Assembly (NCBI GenBank): GCA_014239555.1
Contig: JAAZYR010000004.1
Location: 177,696-241,695 of the forward strand
DNA: 64,000 nucleotides
Source of the DNA: Acidimicrobiales bacterium
GTDB lineage: Bacteria > Actinomycetota > Acidimicrobiia > Acidimicrobiales > Poriferisodalaceae
Direction of reading: 5' to 3'
In this document: piece by piece, positions 35,952-44,730 of the stretch
How the letters are laid out: each line of letters starts with the position of its first letter
How positions within the stretch are numbered: position 1 is the first letter of the stretch
Program-made: the position numbers and the translations under genes
The notes under the pieces: generated by a model
What the model was told of the DNA's origin: nothing
The model's database searches: none
Seen by the model: only the letters and a program-made list of their open reading frames with translations

Positions 35952-37402
35952 ATTGCACCTTCTTGGGTCAAACCTTCAGAACGAGTCCCACGTTTGAGGG
36001 CGGCGCGCAGGGCAACCCCGTCAGTAGGAACAACTTCTACCTCGCGTGGTAAGTCATCTATGCCCAGTCCGTCTAAGAATTTTCCGTTGTTGAGGCACAC
36101 GTCCGGTAGTAGGTACCGGTGGCCTTCGGGTTCAGACGAGAGCGTCCGGTGAAGATCTTCACCGACCATTAGTCCGCTCACCTTCACATTGCCACCAAAA
36201 AAGAGGTTCTCGACTTCGATGATACGAATACCTTCTCGACCAAGAGAATTAATCAACGGTGAGAGGACTTTCGCTCCATACGCTCCCGTGAGTATGGCGA
36301 CAGGCGCGTCGTCTCGAGCACTTATGCCTACCGGAATCGCCGCCATATCTTTCGAAAGGTCGGTGCTCACGAGCTCTCCTGAGCGATTCGATCCGCCACC
36401 CATGCGGGGTGCCCGGTAGCCCTCTGCCGGGGCACCATCTACCCACTGAAAAAAACCCGCTCGGGGCCCAATACCCGAAGATAATTTGCCGCTGAATTCC
36501 GCTTCGAAAGCTCTCGCCATTCCGATTCCGTCTTCGTACATCGCAAAATCTTCATATGTATCAGCTTCTGGAAATGTCTTATCCGCTAGCAGGTAATACT
36601 CGTCTGCCGCGTAAACGAGCCGGTGGCCGACCGCCTCAAGGAACCGCTCCTGCCAACCTTCGACCGTCTCAATGACTGCAGTGGCCTCACCCTTGGTATG
36701 AGGTCGCATCGAGGGTTCGCGGTTGTGGGCGCTGACTCCTAGAGGCACCACGGCCAACGAGCTGAGTTCTGGAAAGCGATCAAGTACTCCTAGCAAGCTG
36801 TCGTCCAACACTTCTCCGTCGTTTACTCCGGGACACACGACGATTTGTCCGTGGACCTCGATCTTGAAATCGAGCAGTGCCTTCAACCAGCGCAAACTGT
36901 ATCCACCGCGCGGATTGCGGAGCATTCGAGCGCGCACCGCCGGGTCCGTGGCATGGATCGAGACGTATAGCGGGGAGAGTCGTTCAGTTACCACTCTTTC
37001 TAGATCAGCCTCGGTGAATCGTGTCAAGGTCGTGAAGTTTCCGTAAAGAAACGAAAGGCGATAATCATCGTCTTTTAGATAAAGGCTTCGGCGCATCCCT
37101 TTAGGCAATTGATATATAAAGCAAAACTCGCAGTGATTGTCACAGGTTCTGACTCGGTCGAATATCGACGAATCTACTTCCGCACCCAACGGCTCTCCGG
37201 CGGCCTTAATGACTTTGGTGTCTAGTTCTAGGCCTCCTCGCTGAACAGTCAAAACCGGGTCGGCTTCATCGACTAACAACTGCCAGCGAATAACGTCCGT
37301 TGGCACCTCGCCATCGATAGCAACGATTTCATCGCCGGGGCAGAGGCCTGCTGACTCAGCAGCACTTTCAGGCACGACGTTGATGACAACCGGCAAAGAC
37401 AT
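35948..37402 (-). CDS. PDZ-radical SAM protein, DUF512 family
   Basis: 484 residues. An N-terminal PDZ-like domain (VVPESAAESAGLCPGDEIVAIDGEVP) is followed by a radical SAM core with an unusual C-x3-C-x2-C cluster motif, CDNHCEFC, near 86-93. The DUF512 C-terminal half includes IIEVENLFFGGNVKVSGLMVG. The function is unknown; linkage to der, as here, is also seen in Clostridia, hinting at a role in ribosome or RNA maturation. The ATG at 37402 is fixed by TATCCT 7 bases upstream; a start 90 bases further upstream would cross the ispH promoter. Confidence 0.9.
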   Translation of the reverse strand: MSLPVVINVVPESAAESAGLCPGDEIVAIDGEVPTDVIRWQLLVDEADPVLTVQRGGLELDTKVIKAAGEPLGAEVDSSIFDRVRTCDNHCEFCFIYQLPKGMRRSLYLKDDDYRLSFLYGNFTTLTRFTEADLERVVTERLSPLYVSIHATDPAVRARMLRNPRGGYSLRWLKALLDFKIEVHGQIVVCPGVNDGEVLDDSLLGVLDRFPELSSLAVVPLGVSAHNREPSMRPHTKGEATAVIETVEGWQERFLEAVGHRLVYAADEYYLLADKTFPEADTYEDFAMYEDGIGMARAFEAEFSGKLSSGIGPRAGFFQWVDGAPAEGYRAPRMGGGSNRSGELVSTDLSKDMAAIPVGISARDDAPVAILTGAYGAKVLSPLINSLGREGIRIIEVENLFFGGNVKVSGLMVGEDLHRTLSSEPEGHRYLLPDVCLNNGKFLDGLGIDDLPREVEVVPTDGVALRAALKRGTRSEGLTQEGAI

Positions 37403-37409
37403 GGAGTTC

Positions 37410-37470
37410 AGGATACGGGCGACCTTGTCCGACACCCAGCACGGGGAGGAAAGCTGCCAAGCGGTAGCCT
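37410..37470. promoter_or_regulatory. Divergent leaderless promoters for DUF512 and ispH
   Basis: On the minus strand TATCCT (37410-37415) lies 7 bases before the DUF512 ATG. On the plus strand TAGCCT (37465-37470) lies 7 bases before the ispH GTG. Neither gene has an SD. The -10 elements are about 50 bases apart, so their -35 regions would overlap. Confidence 0.5.
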
Positions 37471-37477
37471 CAGCTTG

Positions 37478-38512
37478 GTGAGTGTGGATCAAGTGCTATT
37501 GGCGTCGCCCCGAGGTTTTTGTGCCGGCGTGGAAATGGCCATCAAGGCACTGGCTTGGATGGTGCGTTCGTTTGATCCACCGGTCTACTGCTACCACGAA
37601 ATCGTTCACAACCAACTTGTAGTCGATCGATTCCGAAGCCTCGGGGTGGTGTTTGTTGACGACGTCAGTCAGGTACCCGAAGGACGTCCGTTAATGCTGT
37701 CCGCTCACGGATCTGCGCCCGAAGTTGTCAAGGAAGCGCGCGAACGAGGTGGGTACGTAGTCGATGCCGTTTGTCCTCTCGTAACCAAAGTCCATCACGA
37801 GGTGCGGGTTCGCTCAAAAAAGGGTTACCGAATTATCTACGTGGGGCACCAGGGCCACGAGGAGGCGGTCGGAACAATGGCAGTTGCTCCCGACGCAATC
37901 AGTCTGGTTGAGGATTCTGCCCAGGTAGCTAATTTGCCTGAATTTCAGGAGCCGCTTGCCATGTTGGCGCAAACGACCCTCAGCCACCGAGATTGGGAAG
38001 GGGTGTTGCAAGCGACTAAGGAAAGATTCCCTGACGTTTGGATGCCAGGACGTAGTGATCTTTGCTTCGCTACGACGAACCGACAGTCCGCTTTAGCTTC
38101 GATAGCTCAACGATGTGATGCAGTGATCGTCATTGGTTCCGCCAATTCATCCAACACCATGGCTCTCGCCAAACTCGCAAAAGAATCCGGTTGCGAACAA
38201 GTCTTCCGAATTAATTCTGGCTCGGAATTGCCCGAGGGACTACAGGGCACAGTTGGTGTGACAGCAGGAGCATCGGCCCCTGAGGAACTAGTTGAGGCAG
38301 TGATTCGACACCTTTCACCGAAATTAGGGGTTGAAGAGGTGAGCATCACGGACGAAGACGAGTATTTTCCACCACCGAGGGAGATTCGGGAGCTTCTTTC
38401 GGCCCTCGAGACAGCGGTGCACGCGACTCTTGCGGTTCCGGCTGACGCACGAGTCGTGCCGCTTGACCGAGAAATTGCTGCTAGCGAGGTTCTTGCTTCT
38501 CTTGCCGATTAA
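37478..38512 (+). CDS. ispH: 4-hydroxy-3-methylbut-2-enyl diphosphate reductase
   Basis: 344 residues. IspH makes IPP and DMAPP at the end of the MEP pathway using a [4Fe-4S] cluster. The three cluster cysteines are Cys15 (GFCAGV), Cys99 (DAVCPLV) and Cys196 (DLCFATTNRQ). His residues of the diphosphate pocket (EIVHN, SAHGS) and the proton-relay Glu (HEEAVGT) are present. The GTG at 37478 is chosen from the leaderless -10; a TTG one codon upstream is the alternative. Confidence 0.96.
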   Translation: MSVDQVLLASPRGFCAGVEMAIKALAWMVRSFDPPVYCYHEIVHNQLVVDRFRSLGVVFVDDVSQVPEGRPLMLSAHGSAPEVVKEARERGGYVVDAVCPLVTKVHHEVRVRSKKGYRIIYVGHQGHEEAVGTMAVAPDAISLVEDSAQVANLPEFQEPLAMLAQTTLSHRDWEGVLQATKERFPDVWMPGRSDLCFATTNRQSALASIAQRCDAVIVIGSANSSNTMALAKLAKESGCEQVFRINSGSELPEGLQGTVGVTAGASAPEELVEAVIRHLSPKLGVEEVSITDEDEYFPPPREIRELLSALETAVHATLAVPADARVVPLDREIAASEVLASLAD

Positions 38513-38533
38513 CGCTCGAATATTTAGAGCTGT

Positions 38534-39256
38534 TTACACGTCAGTCTGGGGTTCGCTTCCGGGCTCATAAATGTTTGGCGTGCCGCAAATAATTTGAGCT
38601 CGGTCAAATAAGTCTTGAATTTCTTCTCGTAGGTGCGCCGAAGTTTCACGTACCTCTTGTCGAGACAACCGGCCTGTGGGGCTGAGAGAGGGCGGCGGAA
38701 TCGGTTTACCAATGATGACGTGTACTCGTTTGGGATACAACATTTTGGAACCTCTGGGCATGGCGGTTGCGGTGCCGCCAATTCCGACGGGCACAATCGC
38801 TACTTGCGCCTTAGCCGCCAAATAAGCAGCTCCGTCGAATAACGGAAAGATCCGAGGGCCGTCTTTGCGTTCTCCCTCTGGGAAAGCCACCACAGGGTCC
38901 TCGCCGTTCTGCAGGACTGCTAGCGCAGTCATCAGAGCAGCTCGATCGGCGCTTCCTCGACTGACGGGGAAACATCCAATAGTTGTGAAAAGCCAAGCGA
39001 AAAAGGCGTTATTCCAAACCGACTCCTTACCCATGAACCGGAGCCGCCTAGGGACGCATGATTGCAATGGCGTGTCGATGTAACTCCGATGGTTCGGCGC
39101 CCAGACGCAGGCTCCCTCCGGGATATTCTCTTGCCCTTCAATAGTGATGCGGTTCCAGAACTTGAAGACTCCCCAAATAAGGTATTTAAGCGTCCGGTAC
39201 GTTGCTCGGTTGTACCAACGCGCGTTGGGATTAGCCACCGGCAGTTGTTTGTCCAT
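38534..39256 (-). CDS. plsC: 1-acyl-sn-glycerol-3-phosphate acyltransferase
   Basis: 240 residues. The acyltransferase block NHRSYID (HX4D) and FPEGER are present, with VPVGIGG as motif IV. It makes phosphatidic acid from lysophosphatidic acid at the membrane; an N-terminal hydrophobic segment (TLKYLIWGVFKFW) provides attachment. The ATG at 39256 shares its A with the TGA stop of aroA-cmk (TGATG) and has GGAGG 4 bases upstream. Confidence 0.9.
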   Translation of the reverse strand: MDKQLPVANPNARWYNRATYRTLKYLIWGVFKFWNRITIEGQENIPEGACVWAPNHRSYIDTPLQSCVPRRLRFMGKESVWNNAFFAWLFTTIGCFPVSRGSADRAALMTALAVLQNGEDPVVAFPEGERKDGPRIFPLFDGAAYLAAKAQVAIVPVGIGGTATAMPRGSKMLYPKRVHVIIGKPIPPPSLSPTGRLSRQEVRETSAHLREEIQDLFDRAQIICGTPNIYEPGSEPQTDV

Positions 39257-41202
39257 CAATCCTCCACGACGGAACGGAACATACTCGCAAGGTCCGATAC
39301 GACTTCTTGAATGGTGAGTTCGCTGGTATCAACTACTACCGCGCCAGATGCCACTTGAAGCGGGGAATCGACGCGAGTTGAGTCAATTCGATCTCGCCGT
39401 TGTAGATCTTCTTGTACATCTCCCAGTGTTTGAACCGAAGATTCCTCGTATCGACGTCGCGCCCGAACTTCAGGTTGAGCGGTTAGAAAGGCTTTGAATA
39501 TTGCATCCGGGAATACTTCGGTACCAATGTCACGGCCTTCCATCACTCCGCCACCTATTTCAGTCGCCCATTTCCTCTGCTGAGCTACTAGCACGCGGCG
39601 TACACCTGGGTTTGCCGCTACGACGCTCACCCACTGATTGATTTCCGGAGTCCTGATTTCATCTGTGGCGTCAACACCATCAATAAAAGTTAGTTCGCTG
39701 ATGGAGATCTCCGTTTTCTCAGCGAGGTCGGTCATCGCATCTTGATTTTCAGGATCAATTCCTGCGCGCAATGCCGCCACTACTACTGCGCGGTACATAG
39801 CTCCGGTATCGAAATGTGGAAGATTTAATTCGCTCGCGAGGAGGCGAGCGACTGTCGACTTACCGGACCCTGCCGGACCGTCGATAGCAGCGACGGCAAC
39901 CACCTTGCTCCTTGGTTTGACCTTCGGGCGAAGCTCCTCAAGACATGAGAAAAAGGTGGGAAACGTCTTCGCCACGCAATCGTGATCGTTGATGACTATT
40001 CGGGGGATTCGAAGCGAAAGCAGAGCCATAGACATAGCCATGCGGTGGTCACTGTAAGTATCAATGCTTGCTCCCCTAAGCGACCACAAATCCGGCCGCA
40101 CGATAAGCCCATCTTCACTTTCTACGGCGTCAACACCACATTTGGTGAGCTCGGTGACCATGCCAGCAATTCGGTCCGTTTCTTTACGTCTAATGAAACC
40201 AATACCTGTAATTTCGATCGCGTCTTCGGCGAAAGCTGCTAAGGCAGCAAGCGTCTGCGCAGTGTCTGAGAAATCGCGAAGATCGAACGCGCCTCCGCGA
40301 ATTCGGTCACCCTCAACTTCAATGAAATTCTCGCCCCAGACAACCCTTGCACCAAGTTGTTCCATCACATCAACGAATTGGACATCTCCTTGATAACTCC
40401 CTCGATGAAGGCCAGCTATCTTTACTCGTCCTTGGGTAATCGAGGCGGCGGCAAAAAAATATGACGCAGCTGAGGCATCTGGTTCAATTTGAACTTCGAT
40501 AGATCGGTACCGCCCTGAGGGTACGACATACGTGAATTCGTCTGGTGTCTCAACCGATACGCCAAAATCACCCATAACTTTGACGGTGAGTTCTAGATAG
40601 GGGCGGCTGACAGGTAGACCCGTCAACCTAATTTTCAGTCCTTCTTTGTAAAGCGGCGCCGCCAACATCAGACCGCTCACGAATTGACTACTGGTTTCCG
40701 CGGAGATTTCGACCTCGCCTCCTTCTAAACCTCGAGAAGAAACCTTGAGAGGTAGCTGGCCAGGAGCACCTAACTCTTCGAGGTCACATCCCAGATCGCG
40801 CAATGCGTCTATTTGTTCCGCAAATGGGCGCGACCGCAATTGCGGTGCTCCATCCAGCGTCACTATGCCGTTACCCGCCGCCAGTGTCGGTAAAAGAAAT
40901 CGAGAGGTGGTGCCCGATAATCTCGCGTCGATAACGAGATCCCGAAAGTTTGGTGCGCCAGCTAACCCGGTGACCTCAATCTCAAGATTCTCGCGGTCCA
41001 CTTCAACGGTTGCTCCTAGGGAAGCAATTGCCTCCAACATCGCTTCGGTATCGTCGGCGAAAAGAACTCCAGACAGCCGGCTCGTGCCTTCAGAGAGCGC
41101 AGCGCAGAGCAAGGCTCTGTTCGTATGGCTCTTTGACCCAGGAAGAGACACATCTCCTACCGCTGGGCCAGCAAAGGGAGTCATCCCACGCGAATTATTC
41201 AT
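39256..41202 (-). CDS. aroA-cmk: EPSP synthase-cytidylate kinase fusion
   Basis: 648 residues that join two enzymes. Residues 1-427 are 3-phosphoshikimate 1-carboxyvinyltransferase (shikimate pathway): LPGSKSHTNRA at 20-30 with Lys24, DTAQTLAALAAFA at 313-325, RRKETDR at 338-344 and SDHRMAM at 384-390. Residues 434-648 are CMP kinase: P-loop GPAGSGKST at 442-450, DTGAMYRA, and EGRDIGTEVFP. The linker is only a few residues (KVKPRSK). No frameshift was seen, so the fusion is genuine. In M. tuberculosis cmk stands alone at the same place before engA. It overlaps tyrA by 4 bases. Confidence 0.95.
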   Translation of the reverse strand: MNNSRGMTPFAGPAVGDVSLPGSKSHTNRALLCAALSEGTSRLSGVLFADDTEAMLEAIASLGATVEVDRENLEIEVTGLAGAPNFRDLVIDARLSGTTSRFLLPTLAAGNGIVTLDGAPQLRSRPFAEQIDALRDLGCDLEELGAPGQLPLKVSSRGLEGGEVEISAETSSQFVSGLMLAAPLYKEGLKIRLTGLPVSRPYLELTVKVMGDFGVSVETPDEFTYVVPSGRYRSIEVQIEPDASAASYFFAAASITQGRVKIAGLHRGSYQGDVQFVDVMEQLGARVVWGENFIEVEGDRIRGGAFDLRDFSDTAQTLAALAAFAEDAIEITGIGFIRRKETDRIAGMVTELTKCGVDAVESEDGLIVRPDLWSLRGASIDTYSDHRMAMSMALLSLRIPRIVINDHDCVAKTFPTFFSCLEELRPKVKPRSKVVAVAAIDGPAGSGKSTVARLLASELNLPHFDTGAMYRAVVVAALRAGIDPENQDAMTDLAEKTEISISELTFIDGVDATDEIRTPEINQWVSVVAANPGVRRVLVAQQRKWATEIGGGVMEGRDIGTEVFPDAIFKAFLTAQPEVRARRRYEESSVQTLGDVQEDLQRRDRIDSTRVDSPLQVASGAVVVDTSELTIQEVVSDLASMFRSVVED

Positions 41203-42266
41203 GCCAGTTCTCTTGTGGTGGGCCGGTAACCCTGGCCCGCCAGCACGGCCAGGAACCTCTGCACCTCAGCTTGAGCCACGACAAGAACAAGAACACCTTG
41301 CGCTCCCTCAGCTGAGTGAGCGATCTCTATGTCGGCGACATTGACTTCACAATCGGCGGCCAACATGGTGATATTCGCAATCTGTCCCTTCCGATCTGGG
41401 ATAGGAATTCGTAACTCCACGAGTTCCTGAGGTCTGACATACCGAGAGGGCAAATTGGTGCGGGCTTTTCTTGCCTGAGAAAGCAAATTCGTTAATCCCG
41501 TTCGATCTGACCGGGCAACAATTTCGCGGATATTACCAATTCGAGCAGAAAACTCATCTAAGACCGAGACGATGGCATCCCTGTTCTCTTCACAAATATC
41601 TAGCCATATTTCGGGGTGGCCTGCGGCGACACGGGTCATATCCCGAAACCCACCGGCCGCGAGCCGCAGCAACGGCGCGTCATCTAAGGCACGATCGTCT
41701 GCCAGACACATCAAACTCGCGGCAGTTAAATGCGGTACATGAGAAACGATCGCAACCAACGCGTCGTGGCGTTCAGGAGTCATCGTTACGACATCGCACC
41801 CTATAGAGGCGAGGACCATTTGGAGATCCCGAAGGCCAAAATCATCGCTACCTACCGTCGGAGTGAGAACCCAGACAGCACCGTCGAAAATTTCTTCACT
41901 AGCGCCGTCAACACCCTCTTGTTCTGAGCCTGCCATTGGATGTCCCGGTATAAATCGGGGATCGTCGATACCCCGGGCTACTGTGGTTTTCACACTGCCA
42001 GTGTCAGTCACGATGCCCTTCGTTTCGCGAAGGGTTTTGCGAATTTCTGCCTCAAGAACGCTGGCAGGCACAGCAACGAAGGTCAACTCAGCCTCCGCAT
42101 CGCTACCAACAACGTCCAGTACGCCTAGTTCTAATGCTCGCTCGGCCCGATGAGCATCAATGTCTCTACCCGTTATGTGCCATCCCCTCGCTCGGAGGGC
42201 GAGCGCGATGGAGCCCCCAATCAGTCCTGTTCCTACGATCTGAGCGCGACGCGCGTTCTTGGTCAT
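41199..42266 (-). CDS. tyrA: Prephenate dehydrogenase with ACT domain
   Basis: 355 residues. The NAD-binding GTGLIGGSIALALR is at 12-25, with GHPMAGSE (about 108) and HVPHLTA (about 175) of the prephenate site. The C-terminal ACT domain (about 282-355, LRIPIPDRKGQIANITMLAADCEVNVADIEI) probably mediates tyrosine feedback. The ATGA overlap with aroA-cmk couples two aromatic amino acid steps, so the operon serves shikimate and tyrosine synthesis. Confidence 0.92.
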   Translation of the reverse strand: MTKNARRAQIVGTGLIGGSIALALRARGWHITGRDIDAHRAERALELGVLDVVGSDAEAELTFVAVPASVLEAEIRKTLRETKGIVTDTGSVKTTVARGIDDPRFIPGHPMAGSEQEGVDGASEEIFDGAVWVLTPTVGSDDFGLRDLQMVLASIGCDVVTMTPERHDALVAIVSHVPHLTAASLMCLADDRALDDAPLLRLAAGGFRDMTRVAAGHPEIWLDICEENRDAIVSVLDEFSARIGNIREIVARSDRTGLTNLLSQARKARTNLPSRYVRPQELVELRIPIPDRKGQIANITMLAADCEVNVADIEIAHSAEGAQGVLVLVVAQAEVQRFLAVLAGQGYRPTTRELA

Positions 42267-42350
42267 TGGGAAGCTAAACCCGTCTTCTGGGAGCCATGTC
42301 TCACGGTTGGCATGGTACCGAAGGGTTTGTCCAAGCTCTGTGCGAGATTA

Positions 42351-43067
42351 TTAATTGGTGGCAGCAGCGTATAAAGAACGCACCTCCTCCATGGTGAGAG
42401 TTCGCCAAGCTCCGGCGGCTAACTCTTTGTCGCTGATTGGCCCAATTCTTACTCGCACCAAGCGAATCACTGGGTGGCCGATAGCGGCGCACATTCGGCG
42501 AACCTGACGGTTGCGCCCTTCATGGATAACCAGCTTAAGTAGACCTTCCTGTGGCATCGAAACTTCTGCCGGTGCGGTGGGCCCATCATCGAGTTCTACT
42601 CCTTCGCGCAGTCGTCGAAGAGCAAGCCGCGTAGGGACACCCTCCACATGCGCCAAATATTCTTTAGGAACTCCAAAACTTGGATGCGTCAACCTGTGGG
42701 TTAAGTCTCCGTCGTTAGTTAGAACGATCAGGCCCTCGCTATCGGTGTCGAGCCGACCGACGGGAAACACCCTGGATTCTGAGGGTACGAGATCGACAAC
42801 AGTCGGCCTTCCCTCTGGATCCTTAGCCGTCGACACGACGTTACGAGGCTTGTGTAACAAGTAGTGCCGAAGAGTCGGATCTCGAAGAATGGGAACGCCG
42901 TCCAGGTCTATGCGATCGTTGGCCTCAACTTTGTCTCCAAGGGTCGCTACGTGACCGTTTATCGTGACCCGCCCCGCTCCAATTAGCTCTTCACTCGCGC
43001 GCCTACTCGCTACTCCGCACCGAGCTAGTACCTTCTGGAGTCGTTCCGGCGACTCCTCCACAGTCAC
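42351..43067 (-). CDS. rluB: Pseudouridine synthase RluB-type
   Basis: 238 residues. An N-terminal S4 RNA-binding domain (ERLQKVLARCGVASRRASEELIGAGRVTING) is followed by the RsuA/RluB catalytic domain with the Asp nucleophile in GRLDTDSEGL and the LIHEGRNRQVRRM motif. It modifies 23S rRNA, most likely near the peptidyl-transferase centre. GTG start; the GTGA overlap with the scpB stop places it in the scpAB operon, as in other actinobacteria. Confidence 0.92.
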   Translation of the reverse strand: MTVEESPERLQKVLARCGVASRRASEELIGAGRVTINGHVATLGDKVEANDRIDLDGVPILRDPTLRHYLLHKPRNVVSTAKDPEGRPTVVDLVPSESRVFPVGRLDTDSEGLIVLTNDGDLTHRLTHPSFGVPKEYLAHVEGVPTRLALRRLREGVELDDGPTAPAEVSMPQEGLLKLVIHEGRNRQVRRMCAAIGHPVIRLVRVRIGPISDKELAAGAWRTLTMEEVRSLYAAATN

Positions 43068-43804
43068 GTGGGCGGGCTCGAATCGGGAGCACTTGCGCCG
43101 GCGTCCAGGAACTCAGTTGCTTCATCAGATCCGCGTAGCACTACTTCAAGTGTCTCTACCACTTCAGCATCAGGGACAAAATCACTGAGATTGGGGAGAT
43201 CTCGAAGGCTGTCCAGACCTATGCGTTCCAAGAACAAGGTTGTCGTGCCGTACATTGCCGCGTTGCCGGGACCTGGGTCACGACCAACTTCTTCGATGTA
43301 GCCGCGTTGCTGCAGTGTTCGAGCGACGCTATCCACGTTGACTCCACGAATCGACGAAATTTGTGCTCGTGAAACAGGTTGCTTGTACGCGACTATCGCC
43401 AAAGTTTCCAAGGCGGCAGCAGACAATCGCGTCGCTTGCCCTTCAAGGACGAATCTCTCTACATAAGGGGCTTGAGCGTCCGACGTTTGATATCGGTAAC
43501 CACCAGCGACGCGATTAATGGTGAAACCTCGCTCTTCTTGCGCGTAGCTATCGGTCAAATATTCACATAGGGCATCGACGGTTTCGACGCTGACTTCTAG
43601 TAGCTGAGCAAGGACGGTGGGCGGTACCGGGTCTGATGCCACCAACAAGATCGCCTCGAGAGCGGCACGCACATCAGCGGGAACAACATTTGGGTCAAGT
43701 TCGTGGAGTTCGCTATCTGGGGCTGATGGGGTCGAAAGGGAGCCCTCATTCTCCAATTGCGCTGCTAATACTTGAAAAACCTCGGCATCATCCTCAGCCG
43801 TCAT
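43064..43804 (-). CDS. scpB: Segregation and condensation protein B
   Basis: 246 residues. Two winged-helix domains: LEAILLVASDPVPPTVLAQLL near the start and ETLAIVAYKQPVSRAQISSIRGVNVDSVARTLQQRGYIEEVG in the middle. The C-terminal tail is variable and acidic. It partners ScpA and SMC in chromosome condensation. The ATG at 43804 overlaps the scpA end by 11 bases; a TTG start at 43819 is possible. Confidence 0.92.
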   Translation of the reverse strand: MTAEDDAEVFQVLAAQLENEGSLSTPSAPDSELHELDPNVVPADVRAALEAILLVASDPVPPTVLAQLLEVSVETVDALCEYLTDSYAQEERGFTINRVAGGYRYQTSDAQAPYVERFVLEGQATRLSAAALETLAIVAYKQPVSRAQISSIRGVNVDSVARTLQQRGYIEEVGRDPGPGNAAMYGTTTLFLERIGLDSLRDLPNLSDFVPDAEVVETLEVVLRGSDEATEFLDAGASAPDSSPPT

Positions 43805-44603
43805 ATGAAACACCGCCAATCGGCAGCAACAACTCGTTTTCGTTACCGGTCCAGACGATGTTTATATCCCCGAATCGTTCGGGTTGAACTAGGTCAATAT
43901 GACCCTGTTTGAAGAGCTCCAGCACAGCCAGAAATCGAACTACTACCTGGATCCGATCAACCAAATCCCCGGTTAATTGCCTGAAACTAGTTTCCCCCAA
44001 TCTTGGGATTTCATCTATCAACTCGAACATCGCGTCCGTCACCGACGCAGTGATCGGAGCGATATGGCCAAGGTCGACTCGTACAACAGGTTTGGGAGCC
44101 GTTGCCCGCAAGAAGGCCTCGGAGATATCTCGAATCGATAAGCCGTTGAGAAGGTCTGGTGCCAGGGACAAATATTTCTCATCAGGTCCAACGGTTCGCG
44201 GATAGCTAAACGACGCACGGTGAGCCATCTGTCGCATCACCACCGCAGCTCCCTTGAAGGTTTTGCACTCCAGCAGGCGGGCAAGTAAGAGGTCTCGTTC
44301 CTCCCATATGCCCAGTTCATCGTCAAGATCTCCATCTGCTTCGTCTGGAAGCAGCCGCCGAGTTTTTAACTCGACAAGGGTCGCCGCGATCAACAGAAAC
44401 TCTGTCGCTAACTCGAGGTTGACACGGCAGGTGGGGGAACTCTCTCCCTCTGTTACCGCAATGATTCGATCCATTTCCGCCAAATAAGCATCAACGATAT
44501 GACTCAAGGACACTTCATAAATGTCGACCTCTTGTTGGAGAATGAGACGCAAGAGAAGGTCGAAGGGGCCCTCAAAAACGTCGGTTTGTACGTCGTAGGG
44601 CAT
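43794..44603 (-). CDS. scpA: Segregation and condensation protein A
   Basis: 269 residues. The kleisin N-terminal motif FEGPFDLLLRLILQQEVDIYEVSLSHIVDAYL is clear, followed by the helical middle (ATEFLLIAATLVELKTRRLLP) and the C-terminal winged helix (VVRFLAVLELFKQGHIDLVQPERFGDINI). It bridges the SMC heads. The start is fixed by TATCTT 6 bases upstream. Confidence 0.94.
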   Translation of the reverse strand: MPYDVQTDVFEGPFDLLLRLILQQEVDIYEVSLSHIVDAYLAEMDRIIAVTEGESSPTCRVNLELATEFLLIAATLVELKTRRLLPDEADGDLDDELGIWEERDLLLARLLECKTFKGAAVVMRQMAHRASFSYPRTVGPDEKYLSLAPDLLNGLSIRDISEAFLRATAPKPVVRVDLGHIAPITASVTDAMFELIDEIPRLGETSFRQLTGDLVDRIQVVVRFLAVLELFKQGHIDLVQPERFGDINIVWTGNENELLLPIGGVSYDG

Positions 44604-44609
44604 TACCTA

Positions 44610-44615
44610 AAGATA
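44610..44615 (-). promoter_or_regulatory. -10 element of scpA leaderless promoter
   Basis: TATCTT on the minus strand, exactly 6 bases before the scpA ATG; no SD. Confidence 0.55.
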
Positions 44616-44705
44616 GCGGAGCAAATCACATCCATGTAACACGCTTGATGAGTCTTTCGAGGCATTTCTTGGGTGTCTTCGCTTCTTCTTCGGATGGTTT
44701 GCGCT

Positions 44706-44722
44706 GGTACCTGCGGTACCGT
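44706..44722 (+). promoter_or_regulatory. trpS promoter with a GGTACC repeat
   Basis: GGTACC occurs at 44706-44711 and 44715-44720 with a 3-base spacer (direct and inverted at once). TACCGT (44717-44722) lies 8 bases before the trpS ATG as a leaderless -10. Confidence 0.4.
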
Positions 44723-44730
44723 CAAGTCGT

